Source: Photobacterium angustum
GTDB lineage: Bacteria; Pseudomonadota; Gammaproteobacteria; Enterobacterales; Vibrionaceae
DNA length: 64,000 bases
Reading direction: 5' to 3'
Assembly (NCBI RefSeq): GCF_003026365.1
Contig: NZ_PYOM01000008.1
Location: 1-64,000 of the forward strand
Positions 37,927 through 45,622 of the stretch are shown piece by piece (the stretch's first letter is position 1; each line of letters begins with the position of its first letter). Position numbers and translations under genes: made by a program. Under the pieces are notes generated by a model. The model did no database searches and was not told the origin of the DNA. It saw only the letters and a program-made list of their open reading frames with translations.

Positions 37927-38678
37927 CCTCCTGATGCACCGCCGCCACCAAAGCCACCGCCGCCGCCACTAAAACCACCACCACTGCTACCTCCGCCAAA
38001 GCCACCACCATTACCGCCAGAGCGAGGAAAATTCCCCGAACCAAAACCACCACTGGTGAATACATCACCATTGCGACGATAATATTGTGAACGATTACTT
38101 CTGCGTCGGCTAAAAGCGATAATTTGAATCACGATGACAAAGAGTATGAATAGGTAAAGATCATAAGACGGTTTTTCTTCTTGAACCACAGGCTTATATT
38201 CACCTTTAATTGCACCAAGGATCGCTAAGACGCCATTTTTAATCCCTGTGGCAAATTGTCCTGATTTAAACTCAGGTTTTATTTCGTGGTTGATGATACT
38301 AATGGCTGTCGCATCTGGTAGTGCACCTTCTAAGCCATAACCGACTTCAATCCGGATTTTCTTGTCGTTATAGGCAACAATTAATAGCACGCCGTTATCA
38401 TGCTCTTTATTGCCAATACCCCATTTACGACCGAGTTGATACCCATAATCGGCAATAGGGATCCCATCTGTTGATGGAATGGTAACAACAACGACTTGGT
38501 TTGAAGATTGTTTCTCTTCATCCGCAAGCAGTTGCTCTAGCTGTTTTGTTTGCGAAGCATTAAGGATATGCGCATCATCCACCACACGTCCCGTCAGTTT
38601 TGGGAAGGTGGGTTGTGCAAAGCAAACTTGGCTAACTAGCAACAAGAGTCCGGTAAAATACAGGACTTTTTTTATCAT
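37920..38678 (-). CDS. YgcG-type TPM-domain protein with glycine-rich tail
   Basis: The 252-residue protein has a signal peptide (cleavage after CFA, near residue 21), a periplasmic TPM domain (about 25-150; LTGRVVDDAHILNASQ, VVVTIPSTDG, RIEVGYGLEGALPD), one membrane segment (about 172-190) and a C-terminal tail that is almost only Gly, Ser and Phe, ending GGGGASGGW. The family acts together with LemA; its substrate is unknown. Its start overlaps the lemA stop by one base. Confidence 0.9.
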   Translation of the reverse strand: MIKKVLYFTGLLLLVSQVCFAQPTFPKLTGRVVDDAHILNASQTKQLEQLLADEEKQSSNQVVVVTIPSTDGIPIADYGYQLGRKWGIGNKEHDNGVLLIVAYNDKKIRIEVGYGLEGALPDATAISIINHEIKPEFKSGQFATGIKNGVLAILGAIKGEYKPVVQEEKPSYDLYLFILFVIVIQIIAFSRRRSNRSQYYRRNGDVFTSGGFGSGNFPRSGGNGGGFGGGSSGGGFSGGGGGFGGGGASGGW

Positions 38679-39277
38679 TAGAATGCTACCTTAGGTGCAA
38701 CATCAGCATTGGGTGCCGTTGCTGAGAAGTTTGGTTTAACGGTTAAATCGCTATACATGATCCAATGCCAGATACGACCTGGGAAAGTACGAATTTCTGT
38801 ATTAAAGGCTTTAACGCTATTAATGTAATCACGACGAGCAACTGCAATACGGTTTTCTGTACCTTCAAGTTGTGCTTGTAGTGCGATAAATTGCTCATTG
38901 GCTTTTAAATCAGGATAACGCTCAGATACAACCATTAAACGAGATAGCGCACTGCTTAGTTCTCCTTGGGCTGCTTCAAACTTTTTAAAGGCTTCAGGGT
39001 TGTTTAATGTTTCAGGGGTAACCTGCATTGAAGAGACTTTTGCACGCGCTTCTGTAACAGCCGTTAATGTATCTTTTTCATGGCTAGCATAGCCTTTCAC
39101 CGTTGCTACAAGGTTCGGGATCAAATCAGCACGGCGTTGGTAATTATTTTCAACCTGTGCCCAGTCTGCATTTACTTGTTCATCGAGCGTGGGAATTGTA
39201 TTAATACCGCAACCTGTCAGTTGGAGCAGTAAAGCTAAGCTAAATACCCATTTCAGTACTTTTGGAAAATTAAACAT
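38678..39277 (-). CDS. lemA: LemA family lipoprotein
   Basis: The 199-residue protein has a lipoprotein signal (LALLLQLTGC, lipidated Cys23) and the LemA helical domain: VNADWAQVENNYQRRADLIPNL, LTAVTEARAKV, and ARRDYINSVKAFNTEIRTFPG. LemA proteins are envelope proteins with a long helical ectodomain and no defined enzymatic role. It is first in the lemA-TPM-TPM operon. Confidence 0.93.
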   Translation of the reverse strand: MFNFPKVLKWVFSLALLLQLTGCGINTIPTLDEQVNADWAQVENNYQRRADLIPNLVATVKGYASHEKDTLTAVTEARAKVSSMQVTPETLNNPEAFKKFEAAQGELSSALSRLMVVSERYPDLKANEQFIALQAQLEGTENRIAVARRDYINSVKAFNTEIRTFPGRIWHWIMYSDLTVKPNFSATAPNADVAPKVAF

Positions 39278-40004
39278 TCGTATCCCTTCTGTTATGTATG
39301 GTCATGATTACATTTACGTTGTTTATTAATAATTGAACAATGCAAAATAATGGAGTTTATACATGTTAAGTATAAATAAAATTAAATAATTATCATAAAT
39401 ATGTCATTGTTATTTTTAGTATAAAAAAACAATAAGACGCAATTATTATGGCAAAAATAAAGGGTGTGCTAGGTGGTTAGCATCTCTAAATGTGTAATAA
39501 CTATCTTACTTGTTACTAGCTGACTTTTTGGTGGCTTTAAGTAAGGAAAGTGTGTTTCTTTGGTAGTCGCGGTTTTCTTGCGAATTTAAGTTAAAGAGGA
39601 GAGATACAGCAACATCGGTCATGCTGAAACGATGTCTTTCGATATTATGAATTGGCAATACATCTAACTCGGAATTGCCCCAAAACGTGTTAGATTAAAT
39701 ACTCATTCATATTTTATTAACGTGATTTTGGGTTAGTTTTATTTGCTATGTATTTAACCAGTTATAACTAATCTTGATGATTTCTGCTATTTGTCCTTGG
39801 ATTTAATAAGAAATCTTTTTTAATAACAACATTTCTTACTTTCTACATACCCCAAATTCACTTCGAAAGGTAAAGGGTGTTGGTAAAATATTGATATTTA
39901 TAGGTTAAGTGGGTTATGGTGCGTCATTCTTAAAGCATCTTTTTACTTAAAATTAAGAATGCTTATTAATAAGCTGTTATTGAAAAAGAGGTTTTCGAGA
40001 GATA
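39278..40004. other. Non-coding left border of the cassette-like region
   Basis: These 727 bp have no ORF. ATCTAAC (39662-39668) and GTTAGAT (39689-39695) form an inverted pair that fits the integron core sites RYYYAAC and GTTRRRY exactly, but only 20 bp separate them, too few for a normal attC. CATTTCTTACTTTCTACAT at 39830-39848 is repeated exactly at 44003-44021. GCAT-CTTTTTACTTAAAATTAAG-AATGC then GTTAT (39976-39980) precede the next gene. Confidence 0.5.
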
Positions 40005-41021
40005 ATGAGAAAGTTTAACAGAGATAGTGCATTTTCTATTGCGGTAAAAGATCCTGATAACTTTGATAGGCAAGAGGCAATTCTTGAATCTTTGGTGATT
40101 GGGGATTCCTTGTACCTAATAAAAGCCAATAGCATTTATAAAATGCTTACTGCGGATTCAATCGATCCGGAAGGTACTGAATTGGGTACTAAACATTCGT
40201 ATGAAAAAGTAGCTGATTTTGGTTGCAGTTCTGAGTATGTCGCCAGAGTCCTGATGCAAGCGGTAAAGCTTGTGCCGTTTATTAACAGCTCAGACGCAGA
40301 AAAAGATGAGATTCTATCCCATATATGGGGATTGAACAGCCAGCTTCTAAATTGCAGAAATGTTGTTTCAGAACTTGAACACCTCTATCAAGAGCTGATT
40401 CCTAAATGTAACCAAATCATTTCAGATAACCAAAATAATGACTTTCTCCCAGCATTACCCAAGGTTCCCGAATTAGACTCTAAAGTTCGAGTTTACCTTA
40501 CAAATGCTAAGCTAGTGTTGATAGATACCTTTAAATTTTTGTCTCTTTTTTATACGATACCAATTAATGATAGAAACGAATCACACTTTAATAAGCATAT
40601 AGAGTTTTTGAATGAAAGATTGGGTGCAGACAACGAAATAGTAAAATTGCTTGATCAAGATTTTGATTGGATTCGCTTACTTTCAGAATGCCGCAACGCG
40701 ATAGAGCACCCTGGGGAAGGACAACGGGTAGAGGTCGAGAATTTTAGTATTAAACCCGGTAATCGGTTTTCACTTCCAGTGTGGACATATGATCTAACAA
40801 AAAAACTCAAAGTAAAAAAAGGTCCACATGATTTGCTAAATGACTTAGATGTTCTTTGCTCTAACATGATGCATCTGATTGAGGATCTAATAGTTTTGGT
40901 AGTAATGGATAAGCTCAAAAGCCATCCTATTCTTGCTCTTTGTAAGATAGATGAACAGGCTCTCAAGAGTGAGTGCCCAATTCGGTATGATGTAACGTTA
41001 AAAAACAATATGGTGAGCTAG
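40005..41021 (+). CDS. Candidate HEPN-type protein in a cassette-like context
   Basis: The 338-residue protein is soluble and largely helical; no named family is recognised. Near residue 230 it has ECRNAIEHPGEG, in which R230-x4-H235 with Asn after Arg is the catalytic signature of HEPN ribonucleases. A helical segment (SHIWGLNSQLLNCRNVVSELEHLY) around 105-130 could be part of the bundle. HEPN proteins act as toxins, abortive-infection nucleases and CRISPR effectors; others have lost activity. No obvious antitoxin partner is adjacent. It is bounded upstream by GTTAT (25 bp) and downstream by TATAACAA (12 bp), as expected of an integron cassette. Confidence 0.6.
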   Translation: MRKFNRDSAFSIAVKDPDNFDRQEAILESLVIGDSLYLIKANSIYKMLTADSIDPEGTELGTKHSYEKVADFGCSSEYVARVLMQAVKLVPFINSSDAEKDEILSHIWGLNSQLLNCRNVVSELEHLYQELIPKCNQIISDNQNNDFLPALPKVPELDSKVRVYLTNAKLVLIDTFKFLSLFYTIPINDRNESHFNKHIEFLNERLGADNEIVKLLDQDFDWIRLLSECRNAIEHPGEGQRVEVENFSIKPGNRFSLPVWTYDLTKKLKVKKGPHDLLNDLDVLCSNMMHLIEDLIVLVVMDKLKSHPILALCKIDEQALKSECPIRYDVTLKNNMVS

Positions 41022-41032
41022 CTAAGTTTTCA

Positions 41033-41131
41033 TATAACAAAAACATCAAGTTGACGCGTTAACACAGTGGTTTTGGTTGGGAATTCAGTGCACTTTGTGG
41101 GTTCACCGTGGCGCCACTTATTTTAGGCGTT
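41033..41131 (+). repeat. attC-like / VCR-like element after the HEPN gene
   Basis: The element runs 99 bp from TATAACAA to TTTTAGGCGTT. These ends and internal pieces (GACGCG, GTGGTTTTGGTTG) recall Vibrio cholerae repeats, although arm pairing is poor, so it is probably degenerate. It begins 12 bp after the stop of the preceding gene. Confidence 0.45.
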
Positions 41132-41175
41132 TTCCTTACTTTTCTTTATACATACCAGCTAAAATATAGCAAATA

Positions 41176-41223
41176 ACCTAACTAATTTCTGTCCAACAAC
41201 GAGCTAGCTCTCTTGGCTAGCTC
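41176..41223 (+). repeat. 48-bp repeat, copy 1
   Basis: Starts ACCTAAC (fits RYYYAAC), then TGTCCAACAACGAGCTAG, then CTTGGCTAGCTC. GAGCTAG / CTAGCTC can form a hairpin with a 9-nt loop. It aligns without gaps to copies 2 and 3. Confidence 0.65.
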
Positions 41224-41462
41224 AGAAATGACCAAAATCACTTAGATTAAATAATCAACACAATTTATAAGGCGTGTGTTTGCCCTACTAAAACTTATTC
41301 GAACTGTTTATTCCTGTCATTAGGCGACATCTTGCACTCCCACTTTTCTTTATGTGTCATAACATATTGATTATCAATTGAGTTAATATAAAAATGACTG
41401 CATCACCGCTGAAGGAAAGGCGATAATTTTTCGCCTAATCAACGTTATAAATTAAGGAAATT

Positions 41463-42005
41463 ATGAACGATATATTAAGTACTGCTGCGGCGATAATTGC
41501 TTCTGTAGGAGGAAGCACTCTAATCGTGGCAGCATGTTCAAATTGGCTGGCAAAACTTTGGGCATCAAGAATGCTCCAAAATGAGAGAGCGTTGCATGCA
41601 GAGAAGCTAGAAAGCATAAAAAATGAACTAGATTTGTTAAAGCAAAAGGATGTGACTAGGCATTACGAAAAATTAGTAATCTATAAGGATGTTATACATT
41701 TAGTTTGTGAAATTTTGCGCGAGCTGGAAGCTGTGACAGTTGGTAAGCAAAAGGCCTTAAGCGAAGAGGCTGAGCATTCATTCTCTTTCAATCGCACAAA
41801 GGCATACGGCTATATTGCACTCGTATCAAGCCAAAATGTTTTAGATAAATACAATGATTTGATTGACTACTTTATTCCTATTGTTTACGAAGGTCAGTCA
41901 GGTTCATGGGTCGAAATGCGAGGAAAAGCTGATGAAATGTTGAATGCTATGCGCCTTGATCTTGGCATTAACGAAGAAGAAGTTATGTATCGGGGATCGC
42001 GTTAA
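41463..42005 (+). CDS. Membrane-anchored coiled-coil protein of unknown function
   Basis: The 180-residue protein has one N-terminal hydrophobic segment (about 5-28; ILSTAAAIIASVGGSTLIVAA), then a charged helix rich in Leu, Glu and Lys (about 35-62; coiled coil likely) and a helical C-terminal domain ending EEEVMYRGSR. I know of no assigned function for such proteins, which are common as integron cassettes. TAAGGAAA precedes the ATG. A GGCGAT / TCGCC hairpin, then GTTAT at 41444-41448, lies 15 bp before the start, and TATAACAA follows soon after the stop. Confidence 0.72.
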   Translation: MNDILSTAAAIIASVGGSTLIVAACSNWLAKLWASRMLQNERALHAEKLESIKNELDLLKQKDVTRHYEKLVIYKDVIHLVCEILRELEAVTVGKQKALSEEAEHSFSFNRTKAYGYIALVSSQNVLDKYNDLIDYFIPIVYEGQSGSWVEMRGKADEMLNAMRLDLGINEEEVMYRGSR

Positions 42006-42350
42006 TTTATAACAAATAAGGATTAAGGTGTTGCGCTGCCAACACTAAATCCCAAGTGTTGAACAAGCCCGAAGCCACCTAATGTAAGCAAATATTGATA
42101 GTAAGTTGGATAGCGATGCTGAAGTATCTCCATTACTTTTCCTAATAACTATCATCAGAAATGCGGCTAATACTCTAAATGATTTTTGTCCAATAACGAG
42201 TTTGTTATTTTGACTAGCTCGTATAATGGACAAGTTAACTCTACGAATTTGTATTAATACTTGTCTCTGCACTTTAATTTAGTTACCAATCAAATAAGAT
42301 CGTTTATATCTAATTTAAGGTAACTGTTTCTAACAGCATCAGGTAATAAT
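42006..42350. other. Non-coding segment with attC-like start
   Basis: The region begins with TATAACAA just after the gene, contains GGTGTTGCGCTGCCAACAC (inverted GTGTTG / CAACAC) and 48-bp repeat copy 2, and has no supported ORF. Confidence 0.45.
42173..42220 (+). repeat. 48-bp repeat, copy 2
   Basis: Starts CTCTAAA (degenerate core), followed by TTTTTGTCCAATAACGAG and ending TTTTGACTAGCTC. Same length as copies 1 and 3 with shared blocks in the same places. Confidence 0.6.
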
Positions 42351-42386
42351 AAACCCGTTACATTCTTTATGGTATGTAACGGGTTT
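42351..42386 (-). terminator. Terminator of the metalloprotease gene
   Basis: AAACCCGTTACA / TGTAACGGGTTT is a perfect 12-bp stem around a 12-nt loop; the minus strand continues TTTATTATTACC. Confidence 0.8.
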
Positions 42387-42415
42387 AGCTCTCGATTTAT
42401 ATATTTTCTATCTGA

Positions 42416-43690
42416 TTACTGCTTTCTACGCCAATACGCAAAAATCGTAATCAAAGCTAGAAAGCCAAGCGATGAACTACCACCACCGCTGCCACCGTTA
42501 TCAGGCTGTGGTTCTGGTTCTGGTTGTGGCTCATTATCTTTAGGTACAGACTTCCATTGTGTATTAACGTCACTCACATTGAACGCACCTTTTAGCACTT
42601 CGTTCGTTGTTTGTGCTACCGCATACACGGTATTTTTCACATCTAAACCGTTTTGGAAGTTTTGGTCAGAAGTAGTCATTAATTCGTGTAATTTGGCAAA
42701 GTCCACACTGATTGTTTTACTTGTTTCATCTTCACCAAGAGAAAAATCAATAGGTGTTAAACCAATACCGTTACCAGCAATAAATAATGTACCTGTATCT
42801 TCGGTTTTACCCGTTCGAGTTACGGTAAAATCAAATTGCTGTGTATTAATATTTTCAGTTGCCGCTAATTCTAACGTGCTAGGTGTGCGGTCTTTCATAG
42901 TGTAACCGTCTTGCTGCGTACTGTTGTAGTAACGCTGCATTACTTCACCATTGGGATTTTTACTTTCATCAAGTAAAGGACAGTTAGCCGTACCTGTAAT
43001 TAATGGTGTTTTTGAATAGAACTCTGCATTAGCGATCATAAGAGGTTTTGAACCATCTAAACATGTTGACGCAGCTAATGCATTTGCATAATATTCATCC
43101 ACAACGTCATGTTGATGATTTTCATCACTTTTCTCATGCAACGCACCCAAAGCGTGACCCATTTCATGCGCGAAAGTGTAATAATTACTATCTGTTTGAT
43201 CTGAACCATACATTGTAGATTTATTTAAAGTGACATAACGGTGTTGTCCCATTTGATATAAAGGTTCACCATCAGGATCGAATTCTGCATCACTTTCGGG
43301 TTGAGTGGACGCACCAAGTACACTTGTATCACTTTGAGAAATTACTACAGAAATAAATGGTTTAGATTGCCACGCAAACTGTTCACGATTTGCGTTCATC
43401 ATAGAATTTAATCGGTGTGTAACTAATGTATCATCGTAGCTTTCATAAACAACTTTATCTACAAACAAATCGATAGTTAAGCCATTTGCTTTGTAAACGT
43501 CATTCGCACTTTTAACATTATTGAAATGACTAACTGTATACAATGAAGCGTCAGGTGTACCTTTGAACTTATCATTCAAAATTAACTCAACACCTAAACC
43601 ATTTCCTACTTCAACACTAGCTATTGCCATTGGATTAACTAACATTGCAGTTGTCGCAATTAACAGGGATTTATTAATGTAATTTTTCAT
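42416..43690 (-). CDS. Secreted metzincin-type metalloprotease with GlyGly-CTERM anchor
   Basis: The start is placed at ATG 43690, just after GGAGAGGCAG; a longer in-frame version begins at 43786 and would bury the signal peptide. The 424-residue protein has a signal peptide (MKNYINKSLLIATTAMLVN), then a protease domain with HEMGHALGALHE at 175-186, a full HExxHxxGxxH zinc site. A Pro/Glu/Gln spacer (EPEPEPQPDNGGSGGG pattern) leads to a GlyGly-CTERM tail: GGS-rich motif, hydrophobic LGFLALITIFAYW and basic RRKQ. Such tails are processed by rhombosortase and linked to type II secretion in Vibrionaceae. It is opposite in direction to the neighbouring cassette-like genes. Confidence 0.88.
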   Translation of the reverse strand: MKNYINKSLLIATTAMLVNPMAIASVEVGNGLGVELILNDKFKGTPDASLYTVSHFNNVKSANDVYKANGLTIDLFVDKVVYESYDDTLVTHRLNSMMNANREQFAWQSKPFISVVISQSDTSVLGASTQPESDAEFDPDGEPLYQMGQHRYVTLNKSTMYGSDQTDSNYYTFAHEMGHALGALHEKSDENHQHDVVDEYYANALAASTCLDGSKPLMIANAEFYSKTPLITGTANCPLLDESKNPNGEVMQRYYNSTQQDGYTMKDRTPSTLELAATENINTQQFDFTVTRTGKTEDTGTLFIAGNGIGLTPIDFSLGEDETSKTISVDFAKLHELMTTSDQNFQNGLDVKNTVYAVAQTTNEVLKGAFNVSDVNTQWKSVPKDNEPQPEPEPQPDNGGSGGGSSSLGFLALITIFAYWRRKQ

Positions 43691-43786
43691 CTGCCTCTCC
43701 GTTGCTATTAATTCCTTGCGTGCAAAATACAGCTTCACTTTCGCTTTTTTAACATCTGCAATCGTGCTTTTATAGTGAAAAATCAA

Positions 43787-44184
43787 TCTAATGAAATAAG
43801 AAGTAACATTTCATTTTATTTTGCGTGACAATTCAAAGGCGAGAAAATTAATATTAAGAGTTGATTTTTTTATAGCTCATTAGGTAATTAGGTAAGGCGT
43901 TGTCCATATTTTTCCTAACACCTATCAAACTAGATATAGTTGAAAGTCTAACAAGCTTTTGTCCAAAAACGAGCTAGTCATCTTGGCTGGCTTATATCTA
44001 CCCATTTCTTACTTTCTACATTTCAAATAAACACTTTGATACAAAATAATGCAATCAAACTCATGATATTTATAAATTTAATTGATTATTATTGTGGGGC
44101 TTTAGGGGCATTCTTTTGCGAGAAAATAAGAATGCTGATTAACACAATGTTATGTGTTTTTATTAAACAATTGAGGCGATAATC
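43787..44184. other. Non-coding stretch with repeat copy 3 and a cassette-like 5' border
   Basis: It holds GGCGTT at 43896-43901, 48-bp repeat copy 3, the 19-bp exact repeat CATTTCTTACTTTCTACAT at 44003-44021, a GCATTCTT / AAGAATGC hairpin (44109-44135) and GTTAT at 44149-44153, then the ribosome site of the next gene. No ORF. Confidence 0.5.
43946..43993 (+). repeat. 48-bp repeat, copy 3
   Basis: Starts GTCTAAC (fits RYYYAAC), then AAGCTTTTGTCCAAAAACG, AGCTAG and CTTGGCTGGCTT. Closest to the apparent consensus and aligned without gaps with copy 1. Confidence 0.65.
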
Positions 44185-44610
44185 ATGATAGAGCAGTATA
44201 AGACAATGATTACTGACTATTTCTATATCTCAAATCTAATCAAAAGTTATGTTCAAAAAAATAAAATTGAATATTGGGATACTGAGTTTATCAGGTTAGA
44301 GTTTTATTTCGCTTCAAAATCCCAAGAGTACGATGTTAAAAATTTAGCAAAAATTTTAGTGGCTACTGAAAATCAAGTTCAAAACTTCTTTGTTGTTCAT
44401 TGCTGCCTAAGTAATTACCTAGACGATTTAATTGGTGATCGAGAGTATTCTACTTGGTTTGTTGATAATGATAGTTTAAACGTCAGTTTTCCTGATGATA
44501 TGACAGGGCAATATGATATTGCTGACATTTCGTTGCTTATGAAGAAAACTGAGGAAGCCAACTGGAGTTTTCCGGCACTAGTAGAATCTTGGAACGAATT
44601 TCATAAATAA
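44185..44610 (+). CDS. Orphan acidic protein in cassette-like context
   Basis: The 141-residue protein has no signal peptide or membrane segment. It is acidic and rich in aromatics (DYFYISNLIKSYV, EYSTWFVDNDSLNVSFPDD, NWSFPALVESWNEFHK). I recognise no family. GAGGCGATAATC precedes the ATG. The 5' side has GTTAT 32 bp upstream after a hairpin, and ACCTAAC starts 4 bp after the stop; this compact layout of stop and RYYYAAC is the best cassette-like boundary in the window. Confidence 0.65.
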   Translation: MIEQYKTMITDYFYISNLIKSYVQKNKIEYWDTEFIRLEFYFASKSQEYDVKNLAKILVATENQVQNFFVVHCCLSNYLDDLIGDREYSTWFVDNDSLNVSFPDDMTGQYDIADISLLMKKTEEANWSFPALVESWNEFHK

Positions 44611-44613
44611 AAC

Positions 44614-44660
44614 ACCTAACAAGCTTTTATCCACATATGAGTGAGCTATTTAACTAACTC
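44614..44660 (+). repeat. 48-bp repeat, copy 4 (47 bp)
   Basis: ACCTAACAAGCTTTTATCCA is nearly identical to copy 3 over the first 20 positions; the rest (GAGTGAGCTA, TTAACTAACTC) has drifted. It may be the start of an attC reaching ATTAGGCGTT at 44778-44787. Confidence 0.6.
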
Positions 44661-44749
44661 AATTGTGATCACCAAGCGACTCTGTCGCATCTTAACTACC
44701 CAACAGAAACGTAGCTATAAAACCCATTGTTATGATTAATAGTTAAGGC

Positions 44750-44777
44750 ATCAAGCAACCCAATCGGGTTGCCTGAT
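44750..44777 (-). terminator. Hairpin after the gene at 44779
   Basis: AGCAACCC / GGGTTGCC with outer ATCA / TGAT makes a strong stem directly after the stop on the minus strand. The T run is poor (TTGATGCCTTAA). It may instead be part of an attC-like element ending GGCGTT. Confidence 0.45.
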
Positions 44778-44778
44778 A

Positions 44779-45357
44779 TTAGGCGTTTAACACCTTCTGA
44801 TTGTTTGAGTGCCAATCAAAATAGGAGTTGTTACAACCATAGTTTCTTGCTGAGCCTTTTACAATTTTGATCGCATCATCTGAAGACTCAGAAAACGTAA
44901 ATGGTTTGGTTGATTCACTATACCAATGTTTATCACCTTGTTGAAAAGTAAGGCGGAAGTTCACAATTTGTAATGCATCGTTAATTTGATAAAAGCCCTG
45001 ATCTTCGGTGGTTACTGAGGTCTGTATTTTTCTTGCTTTATCGTTATAAACAAAATCTGTGGTATGAATATCGTAATGGTTACCTGTTCGCATAATGTTG
45101 AGCTTTCCATTTATTGCGATTTCAGCAGTATTGATATCAATCGGGCAATGAAAGTTTTTTCTTGTTGGTGTTTTATTAATACACTTTTTTGCCTGCTCTA
45201 GAATGGTTTGGTTTATATCAAGTTCTAACTTTGATTGCTGTGTTTTTTCTTGCTTAGAAAAATGCGCAATATTAGCCGTCGGTTGTTCGGTTTTATTGTA
45301 ATAAAAGCAGAAAATCGTAATTAGTGCTACTGCGCCTATGAGTCCATATTTCTTCAT
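44779..45357 (-). CDS. Membrane-anchored hypothetical protein
   Basis: The 192-residue protein has an N-terminal hydrophobic anchor or uncleaved signal (YGLIGAVALITIFCFYY) followed by a periplasmic domain with three cysteines (KKCINKT, FHCPID, YGCNNS). It ends with WHSNNQKVLNA. No family is recognised. The stop codon lies in the sequence ATTAGGCGTTTAA, so its end coincides with an attC-like end. It is divergent from nothing nearby and has no partner gene. Confidence 0.65.
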   Translation of the reverse strand: MKKYGLIGAVALITIFCFYYNKTEQPTANIAHFSKQEKTQQSKLELDINQTILEQAKKCINKTPTRKNFHCPIDINTAEIAINGKLNIMRTGNHYDIHTTDFVYNDKARKIQTSVTTEDQGFYQINDALQIVNFRLTFQQGDKHWYSESTKPFTFSESSDDAIKIVKGSARNYGCNNSYFDWHSNNQKVLNA

Positions 45358-45557
45358 AACTATGTAATTGACTGTTGTTTTATTGCAGACAATAAACGAG
45401 GTGTCTAGGGCTGTAAATAGACTTGAGCAAGGGCAAAGCGAGTATCACAAAGAAATGACAAACGTGAATCGAATATGAAGATGCAGAGAGTCATGTTAAG
45501 TTCATGGCAAGGGGAGAGGCAGATAATTGCCAAAATTTAGTGTGTTTTTATTAAAAA

Positions 45558-45592
45558 AATCAGCGAGTCAGTTTGTCACTAACTCACTGATT
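45558..45592 (-). terminator. Terminator of the SulP gene
   Basis: AATCAG-C-GAGT pairs with ACTC-A-CTGATT; on the minus strand TTTTTTT follows. It is 31 bp after the stop. Confidence 0.85.
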
Positions 45593-45622
45593 ATATAATC
45601 ATATTCTAACTAATGATTGTTT

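Noticed and set aside
39662..39695. Complete attC site with perfect ATCTAAC and GTTAGAT cores
   Set aside because: Only 34 bp long, below the size of real attC sites, and no inner L boxes can be assigned.
40655..41008. 117-codon minus-strand ORF inside the HEPN-like gene
   Set aside because: No ribosome site and composition typical of an antisense shadow; not an antitoxin candidate.
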